Below, one piece after another: positions 8,889 to 16,017 of a DNA stretch of 64,000 nt. Made by a program: the position numbers and the translations under genes. Below the pieces are notes generated by a model that did not search any database, was not told where the DNA came from, and saw only the letters and a program-made list of their open reading frames with translations. Position 1 is the stretch's first letter, and the number at the start of each line of letters is the position of its first letter. Source of the stretch: Tessaracoccus oleiagri (GTDB lineage Bacteria > Actinomycetota > Actinomycetes > Propionibacteriales > Propionibacteriaceae); assembly GCF_900103275.1 (NCBI RefSeq), contig NZ_FNGP01000001.1:62001-126000 (forward strand), written 5' to 3'.

Positions 8889-9443
8889 ATGAGACTGCGG
8901 ACCCTGGCCAAGGCCGCGGCGATGGTGGTCGCCATCGCGGCGCTCCTTGCCGCGCTGTTGTGGGGGTGGATCGCCTGGTCGGTCAACGAGTACTTCACCG
9001 GCAGGGACCCAGCCCGCTTCGACACCGTCTCGGCGGAACTCGCGCGCAACCGGCCCGCCTACGACGCCGCGGCGGCGCGGGTTCTTGAGCTGAGCGCCCA
9101 GACCCCCGGCACCACCCGGGTGTCCATGACGGAGTGGCATGCCTGTCGGTCCGTGGGCGGCGCCGAGCGTTGCGAGGACACGAGCCCTGCGGACGCCCAA
9201 CGGTTGCGGGCACTGCGGGAGGAGGTGGCGATCTGGCAGGCGAAGGACGCCGATCGCGTGTTCTTCCGGTTCTACGGCGAGGACAGCCCGACAGTCTGGC
9301 TGATGTACTCCGCGTCCGATCGCGACCCCGGCGCTTTCGCCCGCGACCGCGGCTTCCGGTCGCTGCGGATCATCGACGAGTACTGGACGGTGCTCGGACC
9401 CATCCCGGACGACGCCCGTGATCGTGCACAGTGGAACGGCTGA
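8889..9443 (+). CDS. Single-span membrane protein, possible immunity protein
   Basis: This is a 184-residue protein with an N-terminal signal-anchor (residues about 8-30, AAAMVVAIAALLAALLWGW) and an extracytoplasmic domain of about 150 residues with two cysteines close together (HACRSVGGAERCED). No family is recognised. It lies 21 bases after the headless toxin-like fragment in the same direction. This is the usual place for a cognate immunity gene in displaced polymorphic-toxin modules, so immunity is a reasonable inference only. The ATG at 8889 is the first start; the spacer upstream lacks a strong ribosome-binding site, which suggests coupling to the fragment. Confidence 0.55.
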   Translation: MRLRTLAKAAAMVVAIAALLAALLWGWIAWSVNEYFTGRDPARFDTVSAELARNRPAYDAAAARVLELSAQTPGTTRVSMTEWHACRSVGGAERCEDTSPADAQRLRALREEVAIWQAKDADRVFFRFYGEDSPTVWLMYSASDRDPGAFARDRGFRSLRIIDEYWTVLGPIPDDARDRAQWNG

Positions 9444-9493
9444 CGGGCGGTAGCGGTGGCGTCGGCCGTCCCAGCTCGTGGCAGGCTGGTTGA

Positions 9494-9811
9494 GTGTTCC
9501 ACCTGAATTGGCGTCCGTTGCCGGCAGTCATCGGGATTCTGGCTGTCGAGATCTACATCGGTGCCTGCGTGCGAGATGCCTGGGTTCGCCCCTACGCCGG
9601 TGATCTGCTGGCCGTGGTCCTGGTGTATGCGACCCTCCGGATGGTGCTTGCTCTGCCGGCCCCCGCATTGGCGACGGTTTCGTTCCTGGTGGGCGCGATC
9701 GTGGAGGCGATCCAGTACCTGGGGATCCCCGAGATTCTCGGGATCGCCCACCACCCGCTGCTCGCCGTGGTGGTGGGCGCCACCTTTCAATGGGAAGACC
9801 TGCTGGCCTAA
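9494..9811 (+). pseudogene. DUF2809-family membrane protein with premature stop
   Basis: This 105-residue frame starts at the GTG at 9494 and encodes a small multi-span membrane protein of the DUF2809 type (about four spans, with IVEAIQYLGIPEILGIAHHP as the family-like core). It stops at a TAA at 9809-9811, right after FQWEDLLA. The same frame then continues without interruption for 21 more codons (IGALIALLID and onward) to a TGA at 9875-9877, which is how family members normally end. A single change from TAC or TAT to TAA explains this. The shortened protein loses its last membrane span, so function is doubtful. Confidence 0.65.
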
Positions 9812-9917
9812 GCCATCGGTGCCCTCATCGCCTTGTTGATCGACGCAAAGACGCGATGGTGGTCGAACCATTCGTGAAGTGCAACTCGTAGGGCTTATTT
9901 CATCAGGGCTCCTGCCC

Positions 9918-9984
9918 GAACATCCGGTCTTGCCGCGTCTCGGGCATACGAGACGGTCCGCGACAAGACCTGCCGGTAGAGTTC
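9918..9984 (+). repeat. Dispersed motif copy 4 inside a 67-base imperfect hairpin
   Basis: The motif AACATCCGGTCTTGCCGC (9919-9936) is the left arm of a long imperfect palindrome. GAAC (9918-9921) pairs with GTTC (9981-9984), CCGG with CCGG, GGTCTTG with CAAGACC, CGCG with CGCG, and TCTCG with CGAGA around a six-base loop, with a few bulged bases. AAC and GTT at the ends, bulges on one arm and a length near 67 bases are the layout of an attC recombination site. The copy follows the DUF2809 gene by about 40 bases. Confidence 0.65.
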
Positions 9985-10024
9985 CGATGCACGATGGATC
10001 GGCATCAGCAGAAGGGTGTCGTTG

Positions 10025-10615
10025 ATGGTCAGTGGCGGAGCAGGGTCTCGGGCAGCGTTGCTCAGGTGGGTCCGCTGGTTGTGGATGGTGCCGGTGGTGC
10101 TCTGGCTTGTTCTGACGTGGGTGACCTTCTCGCCTGGAGCCAGCGTGTCTAGCGTCGCGCTCTGGCTGGCCGTTGCCAGCCCGGCCCTGATCGTCGGCTA
10201 CCGGGCGCTCTTCATCGCGGGATTGTCGGTGTCGCAGTCGGGGCCGCAGGTCATTTACCGCGGTCTGGTCGCTGCGAGGAGCATTGATGTCTCCTCGATC
10301 GAGGAGTTCGAGATCTGGGACGTGAACTTCTTCTCGGGGGTTTCGGCGGGGTTCGTCCAGGTGCGTCGGACGGGCAAGCGCCCCGTGGTGTTGTGGGCGT
10401 TGGGGTACGCGACGCCGGACACCCATGACATTTTGCTGCGGGAGATGGAGGGGACATGTGCCGATCTCTGGGGATGGGCAGCGCGGGACTCGGGCCAGCC
10501 GCGGAGGGCTGAGTCCCTGGCCCCAACGCGGATCAGGCCAAGTGTCATCGAGGTCGTGTCGTCGGACATTCTCGGCCGCCGAACCCTTTGGTCGGGGTCG
10601 ATCAGATCGAAATGA
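10025..10615 (+). CDS. Membrane protein with PH-like domain
   Basis: This 196-residue protein has two hydrophobic spans (residues about 15-35 and 40-65). They are followed by a beta-rich segment (GLSVSQSGPQVIYRGLVAAR, then SIEEFEIWDV) that resembles the bacterial PH domain often placed after a membrane hairpin. The start is taken as the ATG at 10025, because AGAAGG lies nine bases upstream; an in-frame GTG at 10016 is less well placed. It is a single gene between motif copies at 9919 and 10697. Its function is unknown. Confidence 0.6.
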   Translation: MVSGGAGSRAALLRWVRWLWMVPVVLWLVLTWVTFSPGASVSSVALWLAVASPALIVGYRALFIAGLSVSQSGPQVIYRGLVAARSIDVSSIEEFEIWDVNFFSGVSAGFVQVRRTGKRPVVLWALGYATPDTHDILLREMEGTCADLWGWAARDSGQPRRAESLAPTRIRPSVIEVVSSDILGRRTLWSGSIRSK

Positions 10616-10696
10616 CACACCCCACGGCGGGGATCCCACCGGTCGCCCACTTCTCGAGCGGTAGCGACTTACGGTGTGGTCCTGAGTGACGCGACC

Positions 10697-10714
10697 TACA
10701 TCCGCACATGCCGC
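10697..10714 (+). repeat. Dispersed 18-base motif, copy 5
   Basis: TACATCCGCACATGCCGC matches the best form at 16 of 18 positions. It lies 82 bases after the stop of the PH-like gene. No convincing right arm was found. Confidence 0.6.
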
Positions 10715-10784
10715 ATGGGGAGTCCTACAGCATCCGCGAAAGGGGTATCAGCGCTGAGGTGGCAACGACCGAGTGCGCTTGGGT

Positions 10785-11009
10785 TCATGATGGTCCGGGT
10801 TCACTGCTAAGCAAACGCTCCAACGCATCCCATTCGCTCTTCGTCAGCATGAAGGGATTGCTCACCTGGCGCATTCGAATCAGCTCGGATCGGGACAAGA
10901 CAGGCTCAGCCTCCACGATGGACCTGGCCAACGCCACGGTGCTCAGGCGAAGGGTCGACCGGCACGTAGTCCTCCGCTCCATCTTCCAGCCGATATTCGT
11001 CGGGAACAT
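10785..11009 (-). CDS. Possible small hypothetical protein
   Basis: A 74-residue minus-strand frame ends in a plausible soluble helix (SEWDALERLLSSEPGPS). Nothing identifies it, and it runs against the direction of its neighbours. It may be a fragment of a larger gene or not a gene at all. It is listed because the 630-base spacer between 10615 and 11248 holds no better candidate. Confidence 0.3.
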   Translation of the reverse strand: MFPTNIGWKMERRTTCRSTLRLSTVALARSIVEAEPVLSRSELIRMRQVSNPFMLTKSEWDALERLLSSEPGPS

Positions 11010-11133
11010 CCCTTGTCACTGACCCTGCGATCCGGCGGACAGACCATATACGGCGCCAGCCGCCGACTCCGCGGACGAGGAGCCGACAGCCTTCCCAGCA
11101 TCAAGATGCAAGATCCGGCAGACTAGTCACCGA

Positions 11134-11200
11134 CCACAACGGCCTCATTTCCGGCCGGGTGGTTTCGAGTGACCGTCACAACGGCCTCACTTTCGGCCGT
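11134..11200 (+). repeat. Pair of short hairpin-forming direct repeats
   Basis: CACAACGGCCTCATTTCCGG near 11138 and CACAACGGCCTCACTTTCGG near 11177 are almost identical, about 40 bases apart. Each can fold into a small hairpin (CGGCC with GGCCG). They lie just upstream of the P-loop kinase gene and may be regulatory or the remains of a mobile element. Confidence 0.5.
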
Positions 11201-11247
11201 CGTCGACAGATCGTCCAAACGACACCGCTGTCGGGGAGGATCGAGGC

Positions 11248-11781
11248 ATGGCTGATTCCAAGAATGCCTCTATCTCCCCTTGGCTGCTCGTCCTCGCGGG
11301 GCGCCCTGGGACCGGAAAGACGACGCTAGCCAAGGCGCTCGTCCAGACCACGGGCGCCTGCTACCTGCGAATCGACGTCGTCGAGACAGCGCTGCTACGG
11401 ACGCACACAGAGGCCGGCCCCGGCGGCTATTTCGTGACACATGGGCTAGCCCTCTCGAACTTGTGCCTTGGGAACAACGTCATCGTGGACGCCGTGAACG
11501 CCGTGCCAGAGGCACGGGCTGGCTGGGCGGAGACGGCTCGCGGTGCTGGGGCGCGGCTAGTGCTGATGGAGACCGCGCTAGGCGACCAAGGCGAACATCG
11601 GCGCCGTATTGAATCGCGGACACCCGATGTTGCAGGGCACCGTGTCCCCACGTGGGAAGAAGTCCAAAACGAGCCGTGGGTTTCCTGGGACGAGGCCCGA
11701 GACGGCGAACGGCACCTGATCGATACCACTAGCGCCTCTCAGGCTCGTGAAACTGCGCTCGCGTTGTTGCGGATTGTTTGA
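11248..11781 (+). CDS. P-loop kinase (AAA_33 / zeta-toxin-like)
   Basis: This 177-residue protein has a Walker A motif near residues 18-25 (GRPGTGKTT), a following helix and a short ACYLRIDVVE strand. This is the pattern of small kinases such as those in the AAA_33 and chloramphenicol-phosphotransferase or zeta-like groups. A likely acceptor-binding aspartate lies in RIDVVE, and a lid arginine lies in the HRRRIESR segment. The substrate is unknown; a small molecule, an antibiotic or a sugar nucleotide are all possible. The ATG at 11248 follows GGGGAGGATCGAGGC, a good ribosome-binding site. The stop codon overlaps the first base of motif copy 6. Confidence 0.7.
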   Translation: MADSKNASISPWLLVLAGRPGTGKTTLAKALVQTTGACYLRIDVVETALLRTHTEAGPGGYFVTHGLALSNLCLGNNVIVDAVNAVPEARAGWAETARGAGARLVLMETALGDQGEHRRRIESRTPDVAGHRVPTWEEVQNEPWVSWDEARDGERHLIDTTSASQARETALALLRIV

Positions 11782-11798
11782 TCGCCCGGTCATGCCGC
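11781..11798 (+). repeat. Dispersed 18-base motif, copy 6
   Basis: ATCGCCCGGTCATGCCGC matches 14 of 18 positions and begins at the last base of the kinase stop codon. GTTGAGT at 11808-11814 downstream fits the attC right-hand consensus GTTRRRY, but the distance is short. Confidence 0.5.
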
Positions 11799-11893
11799 AC
11801 CGATGGCGTTGAGTTTTCCCTACGTCACGGGAGGATCGACTCCTTGAGCTCGGACATCAGGCGGCGTGAGAACTGTTCTGCGATGATGTCCAT

Positions 11894-12448
11894 GTGTGGG
11901 AGTCAGTCATTTCTGGGGTGATCGTGCTTGCGATCGCCGCGGGATGGGTTTGGATCCTGCTGCCGGGGGTGGTGCGCCGCTTGCGACGCGATCCTCTGCC
12001 CGTGTTGCCTCCAGTGCCGTTGAACACCGCGCTCGGGCTCGACGGCGAGGCCAACGTCTACGTCGTTCGGGAGGCGTTGGCAACTGTTTGCGGGAGAGTG
12101 ACCGTCGTGGCCGATCGGGAGCCGTACGAAGTGCTGCTGCGCGGTCCTGGCGTGGTGGGTTCAGCGGGTGTGGCCTGGTCGTGGGATGAAACAGATACTC
12201 CGCGACAGCAAGGACGTTTCTATTTACACCTGGAGGGTCTAGGCGACGGCGGTGACTCGTTTTGGGAGTTCGACCGGAACTCCGACATCCGAGAGGCTTT
12301 CTGGGTTGCGGTCGGTGTGCTTCGAGGCCGGATTGTTAGTCGAGGGCCTCGCACATGGGTGCACGTGCAGGAGTCTGGCATCTGGCGAGCGTTCCGCGAA
12401 GGATCGACGGGGTGGCTGGAGCCGATCTGGGTTACGGATATCGCGTGA
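11894..12448 (+). CDS. Membrane-anchored hypothetical protein
   Basis: This 184-residue protein starts at the GTG at 11894. It has one N-terminal span (residues about 5-25, SGVIVLAIAAGWVWILLPG), then basic residues (VRRLRRDP), which place the soluble part in the cytoplasm. The rest is mixed alpha/beta with tryptophan-rich segments (VAWSWDET, RTWVHVQESGIWRAF). No family is recognised. It is transcribed in line with the gene at 12485. A very weak motif resemblance occurs at 12474-12491. Confidence 0.5.
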   Translation: MWESVISGVIVLAIAAGWVWILLPGVVRRLRRDPLPVLPPVPLNTALGLDGEANVYVVREALATVCGRVTVVADREPYEVLLRGPGVVGSAGVAWSWDETDTPRQQGRFYLHLEGLGDGGDSFWEFDRNSDIREAFWVAVGVLRGRIVSRGPRTWVHVQESGIWRAFREGSTGWLEPIWVTDIA

Positions 12449-12484
12449 GCGGGACAGTAGCCTTCGTACCCTAGGGGCGGGCTG

Positions 12485-12982
12485 ATGCCGCATACTGGCC
12501 CTATGCGGCTCCCTTGGAACAGAGCAGATGCGGCGAGGTTCAATCGTGAGCACCAGCGGCTGAGGTTCAGTGGCTTCGCTGAACCCGTTCCCGATCTCTA
12601 CGAGTTCCGGACGAGCGACGGGCATTACATCTTTCTGCACGAGATGGCTTGTGTGAGCATCCAATTCAGTCCTGTGAGTCGAGATCTCGGCCTGACATTC
12701 GAGTGCGTAGCTTCTGACCTCATGGACCACCCCTTAACAGCGACGTTGACCTTCGGCGATGCCGAGATCACTCAGTGGGTTGACGACGTGGCGGATCCGT
12801 CGATGTTCAACTCGTCAGGCAAGCCGACCCGGCTTCGCGGTCAGGTCGGCGGCCTCTGGCATTTCGACGACGGGACACTCCAACTCGATCTCTTGGAGGT
12901 GAGACTAAGGTTCGTTGCTCGTTCCGTAAGATGTGAAGCCCGGCGCGGAGTATGGCCAGAATCACTGGGTCACGAGCATTAA
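12485..12982 (+). CDS. Small hypothetical cytoplasmic protein
   Basis: This is a protein of 165 residues, or 159 if the second ATG at 12503 is used. It has no membrane span and is beta-rich (SDGHYIFLHEMACVSIQF, TATLTFGDAEITQWV, GGLWHFDDGTLQLDLLEVRL). No family is recognised. The composition of the last 30 residues (RSVRCEARRGVWPESLGHEH) differs from the rest, so a late frameshift is possible. It is followed after 125 bases by motif copy 7. Confidence 0.5.
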   Translation: MPHTGPMRLPWNRADAARFNREHQRLRFSGFAEPVPDLYEFRTSDGHYIFLHEMACVSIQFSPVSRDLGLTFECVASDLMDHPLTATLTFGDAEITQWVDDVADPSMFNSSGKPTRLRGQVGGLWHFDDGTLQLDLLEVRLRFVARSVRCEARRGVWPESLGHEH

Positions 12983-13107
12983 TCGCGCGAGCCTATCCAG
13001 TTCAGCGGCCCCTCCAGACCGACTGGGTGATGATGACGTTTGAACGGCTGTTCTCACAGGGGCGGCCGGGGATCATTCTGGGCGGACTCTAGATCCCGGA
13101 CGTCGCC

Positions 13108-13125
13108 AACATCCGTGCATGCCGC
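13108..13125 (+). repeat. Dispersed 18-base motif, copy 7
   Basis: AACATCCGTGCATGCCGC matches 16 of 18 positions. It lies 125 bases downstream of the gene at 12485 and about 110 bases upstream of the GNAT gene. A separate small hairpin, GGGATC paired with GATCCC, lies just before it. Confidence 0.65.
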
Positions 13126-13236
13126 GATAACAACAGTCGGCCGAGGGTCGTGGACGCGCGCGTGGAGGCTTAGGGCAGCAAGGTCACACGCACCAGCGCC
13201 TGGCGTGTGCTTCAACGTGCTGCTTTAGTGGCGAGT

Positions 13237-13734
13237 ATGACGCTCCTCGAAGTTCGACCGTTGACTGCGCGGGACCACTCCGCTGTCGCGGCGGTACTGT
13301 CCAACGACAATGGCTACGCAGAGCGGGTGCTCGGTAGGCCTTCGCGACTTCAAGACGTTGACGAACTGATGGCTTCCCGCCCTCCAGGAACGTCGGCCGA
13401 CCAGAAGCCCAGCCTCGGTCTTTGGGTCGACAATGATCTCGTAGGAGTGGCTGAACTCATGTCCGACTTCCCTGAGCTAGGCACCAACTACCTTGGCGTG
13501 CTGCAGATCCGCGCCGATTGCCAGGGCCAGGGATTGGCGAGGGCATTCCATGACCAAATCGCTGCTACCTTCCAAGAGGCCCGTCGTTGGCGCTTGACAG
13601 TCGTGGACACCAACAGTGATGTCCAGGGATTCTGGGAGCGCATGGGATACGAGCAGACCGGTGAGTCACGGCCTTGGAACAGCGGCAGCGGGGTGGAGCA
13701 CAGCGTCTTCGTCATGGAGCGCGACGCCGAGTGA
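13237..13734 (+). CDS. GNAT-family N-acetyltransferase
   Basis: This is a 165-residue acetyltransferase of the GNAT fold that would transfer the acetyl group of acetyl-CoA to an unknown amine. The acetyl-CoA loop is visible as IRADCQGQGLARAF (the Q/R-x-x-G-x-G/A type). The C-terminal beta-strand region VDTNSDVQGFWERMGYEQTG is typical of the family. The ATG at 13237 is chosen because the protein then begins with the usual first strand (MTLLEVRPLTARD). Acetyltransferases are common integron-cassette cargo. A degenerate motif copy follows the stop codon at 13746. Confidence 0.85.
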   Translation: MTLLEVRPLTARDHSAVAAVLSNDNGYAERVLGRPSRLQDVDELMASRPPGTSADQKPSLGLWVDNDLVGVAELMSDFPELGTNYLGVLQIRADCQGQGLARAFHDQIAATFQEARRWRLTVVDTNSDVQGFWERMGYEQTGESRPWNSGSGVEHSVFVMERDAE

Positions 13735-13745
13735 TTCGCGAGAGG

Positions 13746-13763
13746 CCTTACCGCTCATGCCGC
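13746..13763 (+). repeat. Dispersed motif, degenerate copy 8
   Basis: CCTTACCGCTCATGCCGC keeps the CATGCCGC core and 11 of 18 positions overall. It starts 11 bases after the GNAT stop codon, the expected place, but is too degenerate to be sure. Confidence 0.35.
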
Positions 13764-13810
13764 TTTCGGTTTCTGCGACTGCGGGAGCCTTCAATTGCTG
13801 TGCTCGCGGT

Positions 13811-14024
13811 TCAGTTCTCTGTTGGTAGCCATTCGAATACGTCACCGGGTTGGCATTGGAGCACTTCACACATGGCTCCGAGGGTGCCTGAACAGTACAG
13901 CTCTGGGGTGACCGTTCTTCAAGACGGCGATGTTGACCGGAGAGATCCCGACACCTTCGGCGAACTCGCCCACTAACAACTTCCGCTTGGCCAGTTCAAC
14001 CTCGATACGGACCGCGATCGGCAT
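13811..14024 (-). pseudogene. XRE-family repressor gene with a one-base frameshift
   Basis: Starting at the ATG at 14024, the frame encodes the first half of a Cro/CI-type helix-turn-helix protein (RIEVELAKRKLLVGEFAEGV, then INIAVLKNG-like recognition helix). It then runs into a stop at 13866. The second half appears in the next frame as GTLGAMCEVLQCQPGDVFEW and ends at the TGA at 13811-13813. One extra base near 13892 (TTCAGGCACC instead of TTCAGGACC) explains the break and restores a protein of about 70 residues. The start overlaps the stop of the DUF2975 gene (TGATG). Partner repressors of this kind normally control the pair. A sequencing error is possible. Confidence 0.7.
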
Positions 14025-14503
14025 CAGGTCACCACGTCGGACTCGGCGCGCATCTCGATCGCTTGGACGAGGAACGTGCGCATGACCCAAACCAACAACG
14101 CAAGTCCGACGCCGCACATGACGCCCGCCAGCAACGCGAGTGACCACAGCGGCGGGCCGGAGACCGTGAAGGCTTGGTAGACCAACGTGGCGAGGCAAAC
14201 GAAGCTGCCAGCCAAGAATGCGGCGATGATCCCGTCCACCCAACCCAGAGCTCCGGGCTGGAAGACCTCATTCAGGGGCACGAAGGAAAGGAGTTGTTGG
14301 GTGCACACGAGCACGACCTGCACGCAGAGCAGGCCAAGTATCGCCAGCGTCAGGATCGGCCAACGCATGTAGGCCTCGGCCGGGAGTTCCCTCGCGATCA
14401 TCCCCGAGTACCAAGGCAAGTAGAGCACTTGGGCAACGACGATGATGGCTACAGCGGCGAGGAGCCCGCCGCGCAGGATGGTGACGGCGAAGTATGACTT
14501 CAC
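14024..14503 (-). CDS. DUF2975-family membrane protein
   Basis: This 159-residue protein has four hydrophobic spans and the usual DUF2975 layout: spans near residues 8-30, 48-72, 88-110 and 120-145. It starts at the ATG at 14503. Proteins of this family are nearly always encoded next to a small XRE repressor, as here (overlap TGATG), and are thought to sense membrane or envelope conditions. Three ATCGA boxes about one helical turn apart lie 23-50 bases upstream and are candidate operator sites. Because the repressor gene is frameshifted, the membrane protein may be unregulated. Confidence 0.75.
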   Translation of the reverse strand: MKSYFAVTILRGGLLAAVAIIVVAQVLYLPWYSGMIARELPAEAYMRWPILTLAILGLLCVQVVLVCTQQLLSFVPLNEVFQPGALGWVDGIIAAFLAGSFVCLATLVYQAFTVSGPPLWSLALLAGVMCGVGLALLVWVMRTFLVQAIEMRAESDVVT

Positions 14504-14525
14504 ATGCCGAGTCTCGTCACATTTC

Positions 14526-14553
14526 TATCGACAGTCAATCGACACCCATCGAA
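14526..14553. promoter_or_regulatory. Three helically spaced ATCGA boxes upstream of the DUF2975 gene
   Basis: ATCGA occurs at 14527, 14538 and 14548, spaced 11 and 10 bases. The first two are extended to ATCGACA. Same-face spacing immediately upstream of a repressor-linked gene suggests an operator, probably for the adjacent XRE protein. Confidence 0.45.
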
Positions 14554-14955
14554 ATGAGCCCACAGCGTTGGGATCGCCGGCTCCTTGTCGCGCAGCGGCG
14601 GATCTCCCCAACGGCGTCAGGCTGCGAGATCCGGGGTTGCGACTGTCGAACGCGGGTGTGTCACCAGGACGCAACGTTCGCGATCTGTGCCTCATCCGAG
14701 GTCGGTGAAATTCCTCGCGCCGGTGGGGTCAGCGAGGGAGTGGAAAAGGTCGGGGTCCGGCCGGTCTGGGGTGTCGACGTCGTAGATCACTGCGAGGCGA
14801 GATCATTGTCGCTCACGGCATCGTTGCGGGCGCTTGTGGACTTCACTCTCGCCGAACGGCAGTAGGACAGCGAATCACGTGAGGGCGCTCTCATGCCGCG
14901 CTGTGCACGTCGCGACGCTCTGCGCGGGCTGTGGCTCGAAGGCGGAGGATCTATT
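14554..14955. other. Spacer upstream of the recombinase
   Basis: There is no convincing gene. A short minus-strand frame near 14690-14795 (IYDVDTPDRPDPDLFHSL) reads like protein but is only about 32 codons long and has no upstream continuation. It may be a gene remnant. The CATGCCGC core occurs at 14892-14899 without the rest of the motif. Confidence 0.3.
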
Positions 14956-15876
14956 ATGACTAGTACTAATGCTGTCTTGTTCCCGGTTCTCGTCGACGCC
15001 ACTACTGATCCGCTCGTCAAGGCGGTGGCCGCGTACTTGACTCGGTACCGTGGCCAGTCGCGTGTCCATTCTGAGTCGGACCTTCGCGCTTTCCTGGTGT
15101 GGTGCCAGGAGCGGGGCCTGGCGCCGTTGGAGGCCAGCCGGGCGCAGATCGAGTTGTATGTGCGCTGGATGCAGGAGGTTCGCCACTTCCAGCCTTCGAC
15201 GGTGAGCCGTCGTGTTTCGGTGATGGCGGGCTTCTACCGCACCTGCGTCATTGATCAGGTGATCGCTGCCTCTCCGGCGGAGTACGTGAGGCGGCCGAAC
15301 GTGCCGGCGGAGTCCCTGACTCTGGGCTTGTCCCATCTCCAGTTCGAGGCCTTGCTCAGTGCCTCCCGGGTGTCTGTCAACGTTAATGACTTCGCTCTGG
15401 TGGTGATGCTGGGGCTGCTTGGACTCCGAATCTTCGAAGCATGCGGCGCCAGCATCGAGGACCTGGGAGAGGAGCATGGCCATCGCGTGCTCAAGGTCCA
15501 CGGCAAGGGTGGCAAAGTCGTGCTCGCTCCACTGCCACCAGCCGTTCAGCGGGCGATCGAACGCGCAGTCGCGGAACGAGCGGAGGGGCCGATTCTACTC
15601 AACCGTCGTGGCGTACGCATGGACCGTCACGCCGCCACCCGGCGGCTCAAGCATCTCGCCGAGTCCGCCGGGATCCATCTGCCGCGGATGCATCCGCACA
15701 TGTTGCGGCACACGTTCGTCACCACGATGCTCGATGCCGGAGTCGATTTGCGTGATGTGCAGATCGCCGCCCGCCACGCCGACCCAAGGACCACCATGCG
15801 CTACGACCGTGCTCGCAAGAACCTTGACAGGCATCCCAACTACATCCTCGCCGCCTTCATGGCCTCCGGGACCTGA
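14956..15876 (+). CDS. XerD-like tyrosine recombinase
   Basis: This 306-residue site-specific recombinase has an N-terminal SAM-like core-binding domain (residues about 20-105, with FLVWCQERGLAP) and a C-terminal catalytic domain. The catalytic residues are visible: R in LGLLGLRIFEACGA, K in KVHGKGGK, HMLRH, the second H in ARHADPRTT, and the tyrosine in TTMRYDRARKNLDRH. The start at the ATG at 14956 is preceded by GGAGG. It lacks the extra helix insertion of integron IntI enzymes and belongs to a group common on actinobacterial mobile DNA. It is the only recombinase within the motif-punctuated array. Confidence 0.9.
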   Translation: MTSTNAVLFPVLVDATTDPLVKAVAAYLTRYRGQSRVHSESDLRAFLVWCQERGLAPLEASRAQIELYVRWMQEVRHFQPSTVSRRVSVMAGFYRTCVIDQVIAASPAEYVRRPNVPAESLTLGLSHLQFEALLSASRVSVNVNDFALVVMLGLLGLRIFEACGASIEDLGEEHGHRVLKVHGKGGKVVLAPLPPAVQRAIERAVAERAEGPILLNRRGVRMDRHAATRRLKHLAESAGIHLPRMHPHMLRHTFVTTMLDAGVDLRDVQIAARHADPRTTMRYDRARKNLDRHPNYILAAFMASGT

Positions 15877-15908
15877 CAGTAGTGCCCTGTTGCGCATTCC
15901 TATTCCGT

Positions 15909-15925
15909 CATACGATATTCGTATG
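15909..15925. promoter_or_regulatory. Perfect palindromic operator of a CopG-type module
   Basis: CATACGATATTCGTATG is a perfect 7-base inverted repeat around TAT. It overlaps the ATG of the antitoxin remnant at 15923. Ribbon-helix-helix antitoxins bind palindromes of this kind to repress their own operon. The site has survived intact although its gene is broken. Confidence 0.6.
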
Positions 15926-16017
15926 GTGAGTGAAGAGTAGGTCACGGCGCTCGGGAGCGGGACCATGTGTCACGCTCTGAGGCGATCCGCCGCGCTCTCG
16001 CGGCCTATGCCGCGTGA
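15923..16017 (+). pseudogene. Broken ribbon-helix-helix (CopG-type) antitoxin
   Basis: With two small corrections, the sequence reads as a 31-residue CopG-like antitoxin start (MVSEEQVTALEERD, then SRSEAIRRALAAYAA). As it stands, the sixth codon is TAG instead of a glutamine codon, and one base is missing near 15951, which shifts the frame. The terminal TGA is at 16015-16017. The short length suggests a truncated RHH domain. No toxin is recognisable downstream, only scrambled sequence up to about 16140. Confidence 0.55.

Noticed and set aside
12474-12491. Possible motif copy before the gene at 12485
   Set aside because: Only the ATGCCGC end matches; the left half shows almost no agreement.
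14882-14899. Possible motif copy upstream of the recombinase
   Set aside because: The core CATGCCGC is present but the first ten bases do not match, and no gene ends just before it.
14956-15876. Identification of this recombinase as an integron IntI
   Set aside because: The sequence between the catalytic lysine region and HMLRH lacks the IntI-specific insertion, and the enzyme resembles XerD-like actinobacterial recombinases.
16003-16010. A further copy of the ATGCCGC core
   Set aside because: It falls in the coding sequence for AAYAA of the antitoxin remnant and lacks the left part of the motif, so it is coincidental.
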